A stretch of DNA of 6,519 nucleotides from Pseudomonadota bacterium (GTDB lineage Bacteria > Pseudomonadota > Alphaproteobacteria > Acetobacterales > Acetobacteraceae). The translations under genes and the position numbers were made by a program. A model generated the notes under the pieces. It did not search any database, was not told the DNA's origin, and worked only from the letters and a program-made list of their open reading frames with translations. Positions 1 through 5,972 of this stretch are shown here, piece by piece. Each line of letters begins with the position of its first letter. Position 1 is the stretch's first letter. The stretch is taken from contig JAJXXT010000061.1 in NCBI GenBank assembly GCA_021780935.1, positions 1 through 6,519 of the forward strand, in the 5' to 3' direction.

Positions 1-806
1 AGAGCGAAACGGCCCCATTCGTCGAGCAGCCGGTCGGTGACGACCAGCGGGTTGGGCACGAAGGCACCATCGACCTTCAGCGCCGGGACGATGTCGTAAA
101 GCATGCCGAGGCGATAGGCCTTGTGGGCCGACCAGTGCTCGCACAACGTTCCGGACTCGATCGCGCGCTCGATGCCCACCATGAGCGGCAGGAAATCGGT
201 CGAGCCGCCGATCGCCGCGGAGCCGTGCTTGGGCCCGGCCTGGCCGAGGCGCGCGAGGTCCTGGGCGAGCGAGTAGTCGCAGGCCATGCCGATCTCCTGC
301 CCACCGCCGATGCGCATGCCGTTGACGCGGCAGACGACCGGCTTGTCGCAGCCCAGGATCGCCGAGACCATGTCGTTGAAGAGGCGCATGTACTGCCGGT
401 ATTCCTGCGGGTTGCCCGCGTAATACTCGGCATATTCGGCGGTGTTGCCGCCGGTGCAGAAGGCGCGCTCGCCGCTGCCGGTGAGCACGACGGCGACGAC
501 ATCGCGCGCGAGCGAGGCGGCGCGCAGGGCGAGGATCGTGCCCTTCACCATCTCGGTGGTGTAGGAGTTGAGCTGGCCGGGGTTGTCGAGAATGATCCAG
601 GTGTTGAACAGGCCCTCGGCCGGCGTGCCGTCGGGCCGCCTGGCCGGGCGCTGCTCGACCTTGAGGCCGGGGAAGGCGAGGCCCTCGACGAGGTTGTGCG
701 AGACCAGCCGCGCGGGGCGGGTGCGGGCGGCGATCGTTGCGGTGTCGGCGGTGGTCGCGCTCGTGCTCGTCGGGGTCGTGCTGGTCGGGGTCGTGGTGGT
801 TGGCAT
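1..806 (-). CDS. oah: 6-oxocyclohex-1-ene-1-carbonyl-CoA hydrolase (ring-opening), C-terminus cut by window edge
   Basis: This crotonase-superfamily enzyme adds water to 6-oxocyclohex-1-ene-1-carbonyl-CoA and cleaves the ring to 3-hydroxypimelyl-CoA, the last alicyclic step of the anaerobic benzoyl-CoA pathway; it is expected in the cytoplasm. The 268 complete codons visible contain blocks I recognise from Oah: DNPGQLNSYTTEMVKG (74-89), FCTGGNTAEYAEYY (116-129), the crotonase oxyanion-hole region around NGMRIGGGQEIGMACD (162-177) and GQAGPKHGSAAIGGSTDF (188-205). The frame stays open to base 1, so perhaps a quarter to a third of the protein is missing. The start at 806 is supported by an AGAGGA ribosome binding site at 815-820 that overlaps the had stop codon; the next in-frame Met (residue 86) lies inside the conserved core. 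Residues 3-24 are a Thr/Ser/Pro/Ala-rich low-complexity tail with a duplicated TPTST unit. The family assignment is very secure; only the function of the tail is unknown. Confidence 0.96.
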   Translation of the reverse strand, partial: MPTTTTPTSTTPTSTSATTADTATIAARTRPARLVSHNLVEGLAFPGLKVEQRPARRPDGTPAEGLFNTWIILDNPGQLNSYTTEMVKGTILALRAASLARDVVAVVLTGSGERAFCTGGNTAEYAEYYAGNPQEYRQYMRLFNDMVSAILGCDKPVVCRVNGMRIGGGQEIGMACDYSLAQDLARLGQAGPKHGSAAIGGSTDFLPLMVGIERAIESGTLCEHWSAHKAYRLGMLYDIVPALKVDGAFVPNPLVVTDRLLDEWGRFA

Positions 807-814
807 GGGCGGCG

Positions 815-820
815 TCCTCT
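815..820 (-). promoter_or_regulatory. Ribosome binding site of oah, overlapping the had stop codon
   Basis: On the minus strand AGAGGA lies 8 nt before the ATG at 806, and its first base is the last base of the had TGA. This fixes the oah start and places the two genes close enough for translational coupling. Confidence 0.75.
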
Positions 821-1890
821 CAGGCGGGGGTCAGCACGGCGCGGCGGGTGAGGCGGTGGGCGTGGGCGGCGGCGATGACGTCGTTGATCGCATCGAGCGG
901 GTGCTGCTCGACGAACGGGGCGAGGGCGATGCGCCGGTCGAGCACGAGGTCGAGCGCCTCGGGGTAGAGCTCCGGCGGGCAGCCCCAGTTGCCGAGCGCG
1001 CGCGCGTCGAAGGCCATCAGGTTGGAGAGCCGCACCTCGACCTTGGCCATGGTGAAGCCGACGATGCCGAGCGTGGCGCCGGGCACCAGCAGGCTCCAGG
1101 CGGTGGCCTGGCCGGCGGCGCTGCCGGAACATTCCAGGATCGTCCATTCGGTCGCGCGCAGCCCCTCGCGCCTGGCGAAGGCGGCGATCTCCTGCTTCAG
1201 CGCCCGCGCGTCCTGGCCGCTGGCGTCGAGTGCGAGGTCGGCGCCGTGGGCGGACAGCGCCGCGAGCTTCGCCGCATCGACGTCGATCGCCACCACCCGC
1301 GCGCCCATGGCGTGGGCGATCTGGGCGGCGAAGCCACCGACGCCGCCGACGCCGATCACCACCGCGAGATCGCCCGCGCCGATGCCGGCCCGGCGCACCG
1401 CCTGGTAGGGCGTGGTGACGGCGTCGGCGACCACCGAGACATCGGCGAGCACGAGGCCGGCGGCGGCGAGGCGGGTGAGATCGACCGGGCACAGGCCGCG
1501 CGCGGGCACGCGGATATGCGTCGCGAAGCCGCCGTCGATGTCGTTGCCGGGCATCTTCTGGCCGCGGCAGATGGCCGAGCGGCCGCGGCGGCAGGCGTCG
1601 CAGGCGCCGCAGGGCAGCACCGCGGGGACGATGACGGCACGCCCCTGCCAGGCCTCGGCGCCGGCGCCGGTGGCGACGACGGTGCCGCTGATCTCGTGGC
1701 CGAGGGTGAGCGGGAGCGGGTGGTTGGTGCGCACCCCGTCGTGGAGATAGCCGAGATCGGTGTGGCAGACGCCGCAGCCGGCGATGGCGACGACGACCTC
1801 CCCGGCGGCGGGGGGGAAGGGGTCGAAGCCACGGCGCGCGAGCGGCGCGTCCGGCGCGGTCATGATCCACTGGTGGGGCGCAGCGGGCAT
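820..1890 (-). CDS. had: 6-hydroxycyclohex-1-ene-1-carbonyl-CoA dehydrogenase (zinc-type, NAD-dependent)
   Basis: This enzyme oxidises 6-hydroxycyclohex-1-ene-1-carbonyl-CoA to the 6-oxo compound with NAD+, giving the substrate of the next gene, oah. The 356-residue protein is a medium-chain zinc alcohol dehydrogenase. GCGVCHTD (38-45) and GHE (64-66) supply catalytic-zinc ligands Cys42 and His65. Cys94, Cys97, Cys100 and Cys108 form the structural zinc lobe. GVGGVG (180-185) followed by VVAIDVD (199-205) is the NAD-binding Rossmann fold. The blocks [30 protein letters not shown] and [20 protein letters not shown] are those I recognise from Had proteins rather than generic alcohol dehydrogenases. 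Where many homologues carry a third catalytic Cys, before the TTxY segment, this protein has Asp156. I chose the start at 1890 because it gives the usual Had length and is preceded by GGAGAGGA at 5-nt spacing. The frame is open up to 2031, but that extension resembles no Had N-terminus and runs through the FNR box. oah follows after 13 bp, so the two are almost certainly cotranscribed. Confidence 0.95.
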   Translation of the reverse strand: MPAAPHQWIMTAPDAPLARRGFDPFPPAAGEVVVAIAGCGVCHTDLGYLHDGVRTNHPLPLTLGHEISGTVVATGAGAEAWQGRAVIVPAVLPCGACDACRRGRSAICRGQKMPGNDIDGGFATHIRVPARGLCPVDLTRLAAAGLVLADVSVVADAVTTPYQAVRRAGIGAGDLAVVIGVGGVGGFAAQIAHAMGARVVAIDVDAAKLAALSAHGADLALDASGQDARALKQEIAAFARREGLRATEWTILECSGSAAGQATAWSLLVPGATLGIVGFTMAKVEVRLSNLMAFDARALGNWGCPPELYPEALDLVLDRRIALAPFVEQHPLDAINDVIAAAHAHRLTRRAVLTPA

Positions 1891-1895
1891 CGGGG

Positions 1896-1903
1896 TCCTC
1901 TCC
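1896..1903 (-). promoter_or_regulatory. Ribosome binding site of had
   Basis: On the minus strand GGAGAGGA is followed by CCCCG and then the ATG at 1890. This strong purine run at 5-nt spacing is the main sequence argument for starting had at 1890 rather than at the upstream in-frame Met codons at 1932, 1941, 1950 or 2031. Confidence 0.75.
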
Positions 1904-1909
1904 GTTTCT

Positions 1910-1927
1910 CCCCGCGACGCGGCGGGG
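1910..1927. other. GC-rich stem-loop in the presumed had leader
   Basis: CCCCGC (1910-1915) pairs with GCGGGG (1922-1927) around a 6-nt loop. In the had transcript this 6-bp all-GC stem would end about 6 nt upstream of the ribosome binding site. It might affect initiation, but in DNA of this composition such stems are common. No U run follows, so it is not an intrinsic terminator. Confidence 0.25.
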
Positions 1928-1955
1928 CGCATCCGGGCCATATTGCGCATTACGG

Positions 1956-1978
1956 TGCGTGAATACGTCTTAGACGCA
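1956..1978. promoter_or_regulatory. Inverted repeat, possible operator
   Basis: TGCGT (1956-1960) and ACGCA (1974-1978) form inverted arms 13 bp apart. Nested between and overlapping them is a tighter palindrome, CGTCT-T-AGACG (1966-1976). The element lies between the FNR-type box and had, where a repressor or an aromatic-CoA-responsive regulator acting on the leftward promoter could bind. I cannot assign it to a known regulator, and short inverted repeats occur by chance, so this is a weak call. Confidence 0.3.
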
Positions 1979-2007
1979 AACGCTGCACGGAGATCGGCCG
2001 GCCTGCT

Positions 2008-2021
2008 TTGATCTAGATCAA
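2008..2021. promoter_or_regulatory. FNR/Anr/FixK/AadR-type binding site
   Basis: TTGATCTAGATCAA is a perfect 14-bp palindrome and an exact match to the FNR-family consensus TTGAT-N4-ATCAA. Its centre lies about 111 bp from the thioesterase start codon and about 124 bp from the had start codon, so it could serve either or both promoters. At a class II promoter (site centred near -41.5), the transcription start would fall near 2056 rightward or near 1973 leftward. I see no clear -10 hexamer at either spot, so the geometry is open. Oxygen-responsive FNR-family proteins such as AadR of Rhodopseudomonas palustris are known activators of anaerobic aromatic degradation genes, which fits the flanking genes. 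Confidence 0.85.
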
Positions 2022-2125
2022 TGCGCGCCAAAAAATCGCGCGCCAGCCTTCACAGCCGAAAGCGCCGAAAAACCGCAAAGCCGTAAGAGTTTCCATCAAT
2101 TAGCGGCGCCAAGAGGTAATCGTCC

Positions 2126-2551
2126 ATGCGCGACAGCCTGCGCCCCGGCCTTGCCCGCAGCGAAACCATCCGCGTCGGCCCCGACCGCGCCATCGCCTTC
2201 CTCGGCGAGGCGCTGCGCGTCTATGCCACCCCCGATTTCGGCCGCGACGTCGAGATCGCCTGCCGCGAGCTGCTGCTCGAACATCTCGACCCCGGCGAGG
2301 ACTCGGTCGGCGTGCGCATGGAACTCGACCATGCCGCGGCGACGCCGATGGGCATGGACGTCACCATCGAGGTGACGCTGGCCGCCCGCGAAGGCCGGCG
2401 CGCGGTGTTCGACTTCGTCGCCCGCGATGCGATCGAGGAGATCGGGCGCGGGCGGCATATCCGTTTCATCCTCGATATCGCGACGGCGACGCAGCGCCTC
2501 GCCGCGAAGGTCGCGAAGGCCGGGGCGATGGCAGCGCCGGCGGGCGCATGA
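2126..2551 (+). CDS. FlK-type (fluoroacetyl-CoA thioesterase-like) hot-dog acyl-CoA thioesterase
   Basis: This is a 141-residue single hot-dog domain protein, predicted to be cytoplasmic and to hydrolyse an acyl-CoA. It resembles fluoroacetyl-CoA thioesterase FlK of Streptomyces cattleya: the blocks LDPGEDSVG (54-62), DHAAATPMG (68-76), EGRRAVF (89-95) and EEIGRGRHIR (104-113) match FlK in order. The FlK catalytic triad Thr42/Glu50/His76 aligns with Thr35, Glu43 and His69 here with identical spacing (8 and 26 residues), so an active enzyme is expected. The start is supported by AAGAGG at 2111-2116, 9 nt upstream. It is the first gene rightward of the FNR-type box and ends 22 bp before the padB-like gene, which points to a job linked to the Mo enzyme's acyl-CoA substrate or product. 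The true substrate is unknown. Fluoroacetate resistance is possible in principle, but the context argues for an aromatic acyl-CoA. Confidence 0.85.
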   Translation: MRDSLRPGLARSETIRVGPDRAIAFLGEALRVYATPDFGRDVEIACRELLLEHLDPGEDSVGVRMELDHAAATPMGMDVTIEVTLAAREGRRAVFDFVARDAIEEIGRGRHIRFILDIATATQRLAAKVAKAGAMAAPAGA

Positions 2552-2573
2552 GCGCGGCCGGGGCCTGAGGCCG

Positions 2574-5315
2574 ATGGACGCCGCCGCCAGCCGCTCGGTG
2601 CCGAGCTTCTGCTACAATTGCGTGGCCGGGCCGGACCTGATGCGCGTCGGCGTGGAGAACGGCGTGGCGACGCGCATCGAGCCCGACGAGAGCGCCGCGG
2701 CGATCCATCCCGGGCTCGGGCGCATCTGCGTCAAGGCCTATGGGCTGATCCAGAAGACCTATAATCCGCATCGCGTGCTGCAGCCGATGAAGCGGACCAA
2801 CCCGCGCAAGGGCCGCGACCAGGACCCGGGCTTCGTGCCGATCTCGTGGGACGAGGCGCTCGATACGATTGCGCAACGCCTGCGCGACATCCGCGCCCGC
2901 GGCCTGCTCGACGAGGCCGGGCTGCCCCGCCTCGCCGCCACGTTCGGCCATGGCGGCACGCCGCAGAGCTACATGGGCACCTTCCCCGCCTTTCTCTCCG
3001 CCTGGGGGCCGATCGACTACAGCTTCGGCTCCGGGCAGGGCGTCAAATGCGTCCACTCCGAGCATCTCTACGGCGAGTTCTGGCATCGCGCCTTCACCGT
3101 CACCGCCGATACCGTGCACACGCGCTACCTGATTTCCTGCGGCAACAACGCGGAAGTCTCGGGCGGCGTCTGCGCGGTGCGCCGCCATGCCGACGCGCGC
3201 CTGCGCGGCATCCGCCGGGTGCAGGTGGAGCCGCATCTCTCGCCGACCGGCGCCTGCTCGGCGGAGTGGGTGCCGATCCGCCCGAAGACGGATGCCGCCT
3301 TCCTGCTCGCCCTGGTGCACGTGCTGCTGCACGAGGCGGCGCGCGAGCGGCTCGACCTCGGCTTCCTCTGCGAGCGCACCGCCTCGCCCTACCTGGTCGG
3401 GCCGGACGGCTACTATCTGCGCGAGAAGGCGAGCGGCAAGCCGCTGATCTTCGATGCCGGGCTCGGCCGCGCCGTGGCGCACGACACGCCGGGCGCGGCC
3501 GGCGCGCTCGAGGGCGCGGTGACGGTGGCGGAGGCGGTGACGCACGGGCCGGACGGCGAGGTGACGCCCTGGCGCGACGCCGCCGCGCGCACCGCGTTCG
3601 CGGTGATGGCCGAGACGCTCGCGCCCTACACGCCGGAATGGGCCGGCGCGATCTGCGACATCGCGCCGGCGACGATCCGGCGCATCGCCCAGGAATATCT
3701 CGATCACGCCTGCATCGGCGAGACCATCGTCGTCGATGGCGAAACGTTGCCGTTCCGTCCCGTCGCGGTGACGCTGGGCAAGACCGTCAATAACGGCTGG
3801 GGCGCCTATGAATGCTGCTGGGCGCGCACCATGCTGGCGGTGCTGGTCGGCGCGCTCGAGGTCCCGGGCGGCACGCTCGGCACCACGGTGCGGCTCAACA
3901 AGCCGCACGAGAACCGGCTGAAGAGCGTCGTCCCCGGCGAGGACGGGTTCATGGCGGCGCATTTCAACGCCACGCGCAGCGGCGAGTGGGCGGCGCGGCC
4001 GACCGGGCGCAACGCGCACCGCTCGCTGGTGCCGATCGTCGGCAACTCGCCCTGGGCGCAGGCGCTGGGCCCCACGCACCTGGCCTGGATGTTCGCCACC
4101 GACGCGCCGAAGGAATGGCCCGAGCCGCCGCCGCCCGAGATCTGGTTCGCCTTCCGCACCAATCCCGCGATCTCGTTCTGGGACACGCGGCGCATCGTCG
4201 CGACGATGGGGCGGATCGGGTTCATCGTCGCCTTCGCCTACACGATGGACGAGACCAACCACATGGCCGACATCCTGCTGCCGGATGCGACCGACCTCGA
4301 AAGCACCCAGCTGATCCGCGTCGGCGGCACCAAATATGTCGAGCAGCACTGGGACCATCAGGGCTTCGCGCTGCGCGCGCCGGCGGTCGAGCCGATGGGC
4401 GAGGCGCGCGACTTCACCTGGATCGCCACCGAGCTGGCGCGCCGCGCCGGGCTGATCGAGCGCTACAACGCCGCCCTCAACCGCGGCGCCGCCGGCGTGC
4501 CGCTGGCGGGTGAGGGCTTCGACTTCTCGCTGGCCACCGATGTCGCGCATGATACCGAAACGATTTGGGACGCGGTGTGCAAGGCGGCGAGCACGGCGCT
4601 GAGCCAGGGCGCGCGCACGCACGACCTCGCCTGGTTCCGCACCCACGGCCACGACGTCGTGCCGTTCCGCCGCGAGGACTGGTATCTCACGCCGACGATG
4701 GCCCGGCTCGGGCTGCGCTACGAGCTGCCCTACCAGGAGCGGCTGCTGCGCACCGGCCAGGAGCTCGGCCGGCGGCTGCACGAGCAGAACATCCACTGGT
4801 GGGACGAACAGCTCGGCGAATACATGCCGATCCCGCTCTGGCATAACGTGCCGCAGCGCTGGGAGCGGGCGGTGCGCGCCGCCGGCGAGGACCCCGCCGC
4901 CTATCCGCTCTGGGGCATCACCACCAAGACCATGCCGTACACGACCGGCAACAACGCCGGCATCCCGCTGATGGCCGAGGTCGGGCGCAACCTGCGCGGC
5001 CAGGGCCGGGTGATCGTCAACGCAACGACCGCGGCCGGGCTCGGCATCGCCGAGGGCGACTGGGTCGAGGTTCGTTCCACCATCGGCGCGACGCGCGGCC
5101 GCGCCGCCCTGGTCCAGGGCTGCCGGCCGGATACGGTGGTGATCCCCGGGCAGTTCGAGCACTGGAAGACGCCGGTTGCGAAAGATCTCGCCTGGCCCTC
5201 GCTCAACACCATCGTGCCGATGTCGCTCGAGCTCACGGATGCGACCGGCTCGGGGGCCGACGTGGTGCGCGTCGCGCTGGCCCGCTGCGCGCCGCCGCCG
5301 GAGGCGGAGGCATGA
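2574..5315 (+). CDS. padB: Molybdopterin oxidoreductase large subunit, phenylacetyl-CoA:acceptor oxidoreductase (PadB)-like
   Basis: This 913-residue protein is the catalytic subunit of a DMSO-reductase-family enzyme (Mo-bisMGD). PadBCD of Thauera aromatica oxidises phenylacetyl-CoA to phenylglyoxylate plus CoA and passes electrons to quinone. The N-terminus has an FeS motif (Cys13, Cys16, Cys52) leading into RICVKAYGLIQKTYNPHRVL (50-69), then the first molybdopterin domain. Cys159 (GVKCVHSEH) is my best candidate for the Mo ligand, by position only. The central cofactor domains continue through VTLGKTVNNGWGAYECCWARTM (399-420, in part) and TMDETNHMADILLPDATDLES (557-577, in part). The C-terminal molydopterin dinucleotide-binding domain covers about 787-900. 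There is no twin-arginine signal, so the enzyme should face the cytoplasm. I chose Met at 2574, 8 residues before the domain begins, with GAGG 3 nt upstream; the in-frame Met at 2427 would add 49 Arg/Ser-rich residues read from inside the thioesterase gene. padC overlaps its stop by 4 bp. Family and complex are secure; phenylacetyl-CoA as the substrate is inferred. Confidence 0.85.
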   Translation: MDAAASRSVPSFCYNCVAGPDLMRVGVENGVATRIEPDESAAAIHPGLGRICVKAYGLIQKTYNPHRVLQPMKRTNPRKGRDQDPGFVPISWDEALDTIAQRLRDIRARGLLDEAGLPRLAATFGHGGTPQSYMGTFPAFLSAWGPIDYSFGSGQGVKCVHSEHLYGEFWHRAFTVTADTVHTRYLISCGNNAEVSGGVCAVRRHADARLRGIRRVQVEPHLSPTGACSAEWVPIRPKTDAAFLLALVHVLLHEAARERLDLGFLCERTASPYLVGPDGYYLREKASGKPLIFDAGLGRAVAHDTPGAAGALEGAVTVAEAVTHGPDGEVTPWRDAAARTAFAVMAETLAPYTPEWAGAICDIAPATIRRIAQEYLDHACIGETIVVDGETLPFRPVAVTLGKTVNNGWGAYECCWARTMLAVLVGALEVPGGTLGTTVRLNKPHENRLKSVVPGEDGFMAAHFNATRSGEWAARPTGRNAHRSLVPIVGNSPWAQALGPTHLAWMFATDAPKEWPEPPPPEIWFAFRTNPAISFWDTRRIVATMGRIGFIVAFAYTMDETNHMADILLPDATDLESTQLIRVGGTKYVEQHWDHQGFALRAPAVEPMGEARDFTWIATELARRAGLIERYNAALNRGAAGVPLAGEGFDFSLATDVAHDTETIWDAVCKAASTALSQGARTHDLAWFRTHGHDVVPFRREDWYLTPTMARLGLRYELPYQERLLRTGQELGRRLHEQNIHWWDEQLGEYMPIPLWHNVPQRWERAVRAAGEDPAAYPLWGITTKTMPYTTGNNAGIPLMAEVGRNLRGQGRVIVNATTAAGLGIAEGDWVEVRSTIGATRGRAALVQGCRPDTVVIPGQFEHWKTPVAKDLAWPSLNTIVPMSLELTDATGSGADVVRVALARCAPPPEAEA

Positions 5316-5962
5316 CGCGCTACGTGATGGTCGCCGACCTGCGCCGCTGCGTCGGCTGCCAGACCTGCACCGCCGCCTGCAAGGAGGGCAACGCGACGCC
5401 GCCCGGCGTGCAGTGGCGGCGGGTGCTCGACCTCGAGCGCGGCACCTATCCCGATGTGCAGCGCGTGTTCCTGCCGGTCGGCTGCCAGCACTGCGACAAC
5501 CCGCCCTGCATGGAGGTCTGCCCGACCACGGCGACGCGCCAGCGCGCGGACGGGATCGTCACCATCGACGAGGATCTCTGCATCGGCTGCAGCTACTGCA
5601 TCATGGCCTGCCCCTACGACGCGCGCAGCCTGACCGAGGCGCCGGCCTATGCCTTCGGGGCGGCGCCGACCGCGGCCGAGGCGCAGCGCGGCACGCGCCC
5701 GGCCGGGCTCGCCACCAAGTGCGATTTCTGTGCGGCGCGGATCGATGCGGGGGTGGCGCGCGGCCTCGCGGTGGGGCGCGATCCGCAGGCGAGCCCGCTC
5801 TGCGTCAATGCCTGCATCTCCGGCGCGCTCAGCTTCGGCGACCGCGACGACCCGGACGGCCCGGTGGCCGCGCTGCTGGCGGAAAACCGCTGGTTCCGGC
5901 TGAACGAAGAGGAAGGGACGGGGCCGGGCTTCTACTATCTCTGGGACCGGGAGGCACCGTGA
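5312..5962 (+). CDS. padC: Four-[4Fe-4S] electron-transfer subunit (PadC-like)
   Basis: This 216-residue protein is the ferredoxin-like beta subunit (DmsB/NrfC/PsrB fold) that should carry electrons from the Mo subunit to the membrane subunit. Sixteen cysteines fall into four clusters' worth of motifs: Cys13/16/19/23, Cys58/61/66/70, Cys90/93/96/100 and Cys137/140/164/168. In this fold, cysteines from distant motifs share clusters. None is missing, so four [4Fe-4S] clusters are expected. There is no signal peptide; the protein begins directly at the first ferredoxin motif (RYVMVADLRRCVGC), in keeping with a cytoplasmic complex. The ATG overlaps the padB stop as ATGA, and GGAGG at 5300-5304 lies 7 nt upstream, so translation is probably coupled. 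By itself the subunit is generic. The PadC name rests on the large subunit next to it. Confidence 0.88.
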   Translation: MTRYVMVADLRRCVGCQTCTAACKEGNATPPGVQWRRVLDLERGTYPDVQRVFLPVGCQHCDNPPCMEVCPTTATRQRADGIVTIDEDLCIGCSYCIMACPYDARSLTEAPAYAFGAAPTAAEAQRGTRPAGLATKCDFCAARIDAGVARGLAVGRDPQASPLCVNACISGALSFGDRDDPDGPVAALLAENRWFRLNEEEGTGPGFYYLWDREAP

Positions 5963-5972
5963 GCGGGGCAGC

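Larger units (their letters stand above)
1891..2125. promoter_or_regulatory. Divergent control region between had-oah and the thioesterase-padBCD operon
   Basis: These 235 bp separate two start codons that point away from each other and contain no credible gene. The right half is clearly less GC-rich than its surroundings, with several short A runs. The region must hold promoters for both operons. I could not find a convincing -35/-10 pair for sigma-70 or a -24/-12 site on either strand. The recognisable elements are the FNR-type palindrome at 2008-2021, an inverted repeat at 1956-1978, a GC-rich stem at 1910-1927 and the ribosome binding sites at each end. Confidence 0.8.

Noticed and set aside
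545..1870. A 441-codon minus-strand frame covering had and part of oah.
   Set aside because: It is a different frame from both real genes, and its product is an Arg/Pro-rich repetitive string typical of out-of-frame GC-rich sequence.
568..1962. A 464-codon plus-strand frame antisense to had and oah.
   Set aside because: The product is low-complexity Gly/Ala/Arg sequence and the opposite strand carries two well-matched enzymes.
1891..2031. A 47-residue N-terminal extension of had from the Met at 2031.
   Set aside because: The extension resembles no dehydrogenase, would place coding sequence over the FNR box, and ignores the strong ribosome binding site just before 1890.
2023..2044. Direct repeat GCGCGCC at 2023-2029 and 2038-2044 next to the FNR box.
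   Set aside because: This is a short GC-only heptamer in a GC-rich genome with no symmetric arrangement; it is more likely chance than an operator.
2086..2099. A second FNR site suggested by ATCAA at 2095-2099.
   Set aside because: The partner position (2086-2090) reads AGAGT, not TTGAT, so only a half site is present.
2427..2573. An upstream in-frame start for padB at 2427.
   Set aside because: The added 49 residues are Arg/Ser-rich, come from the overlapping thioesterase gene in another frame, and do not form a Tat signal because no hydrophobic segment follows the arginines.
2466..5162. An 898-codon open frame on the minus strand antisense to padB.
   Set aside because: It mirrors the strongly GC-biased third codon positions of padB and its product is Arg/Ala/Gly-rich with no recognisable domain, whereas the plus-strand frame gives a complete Mo enzyme.
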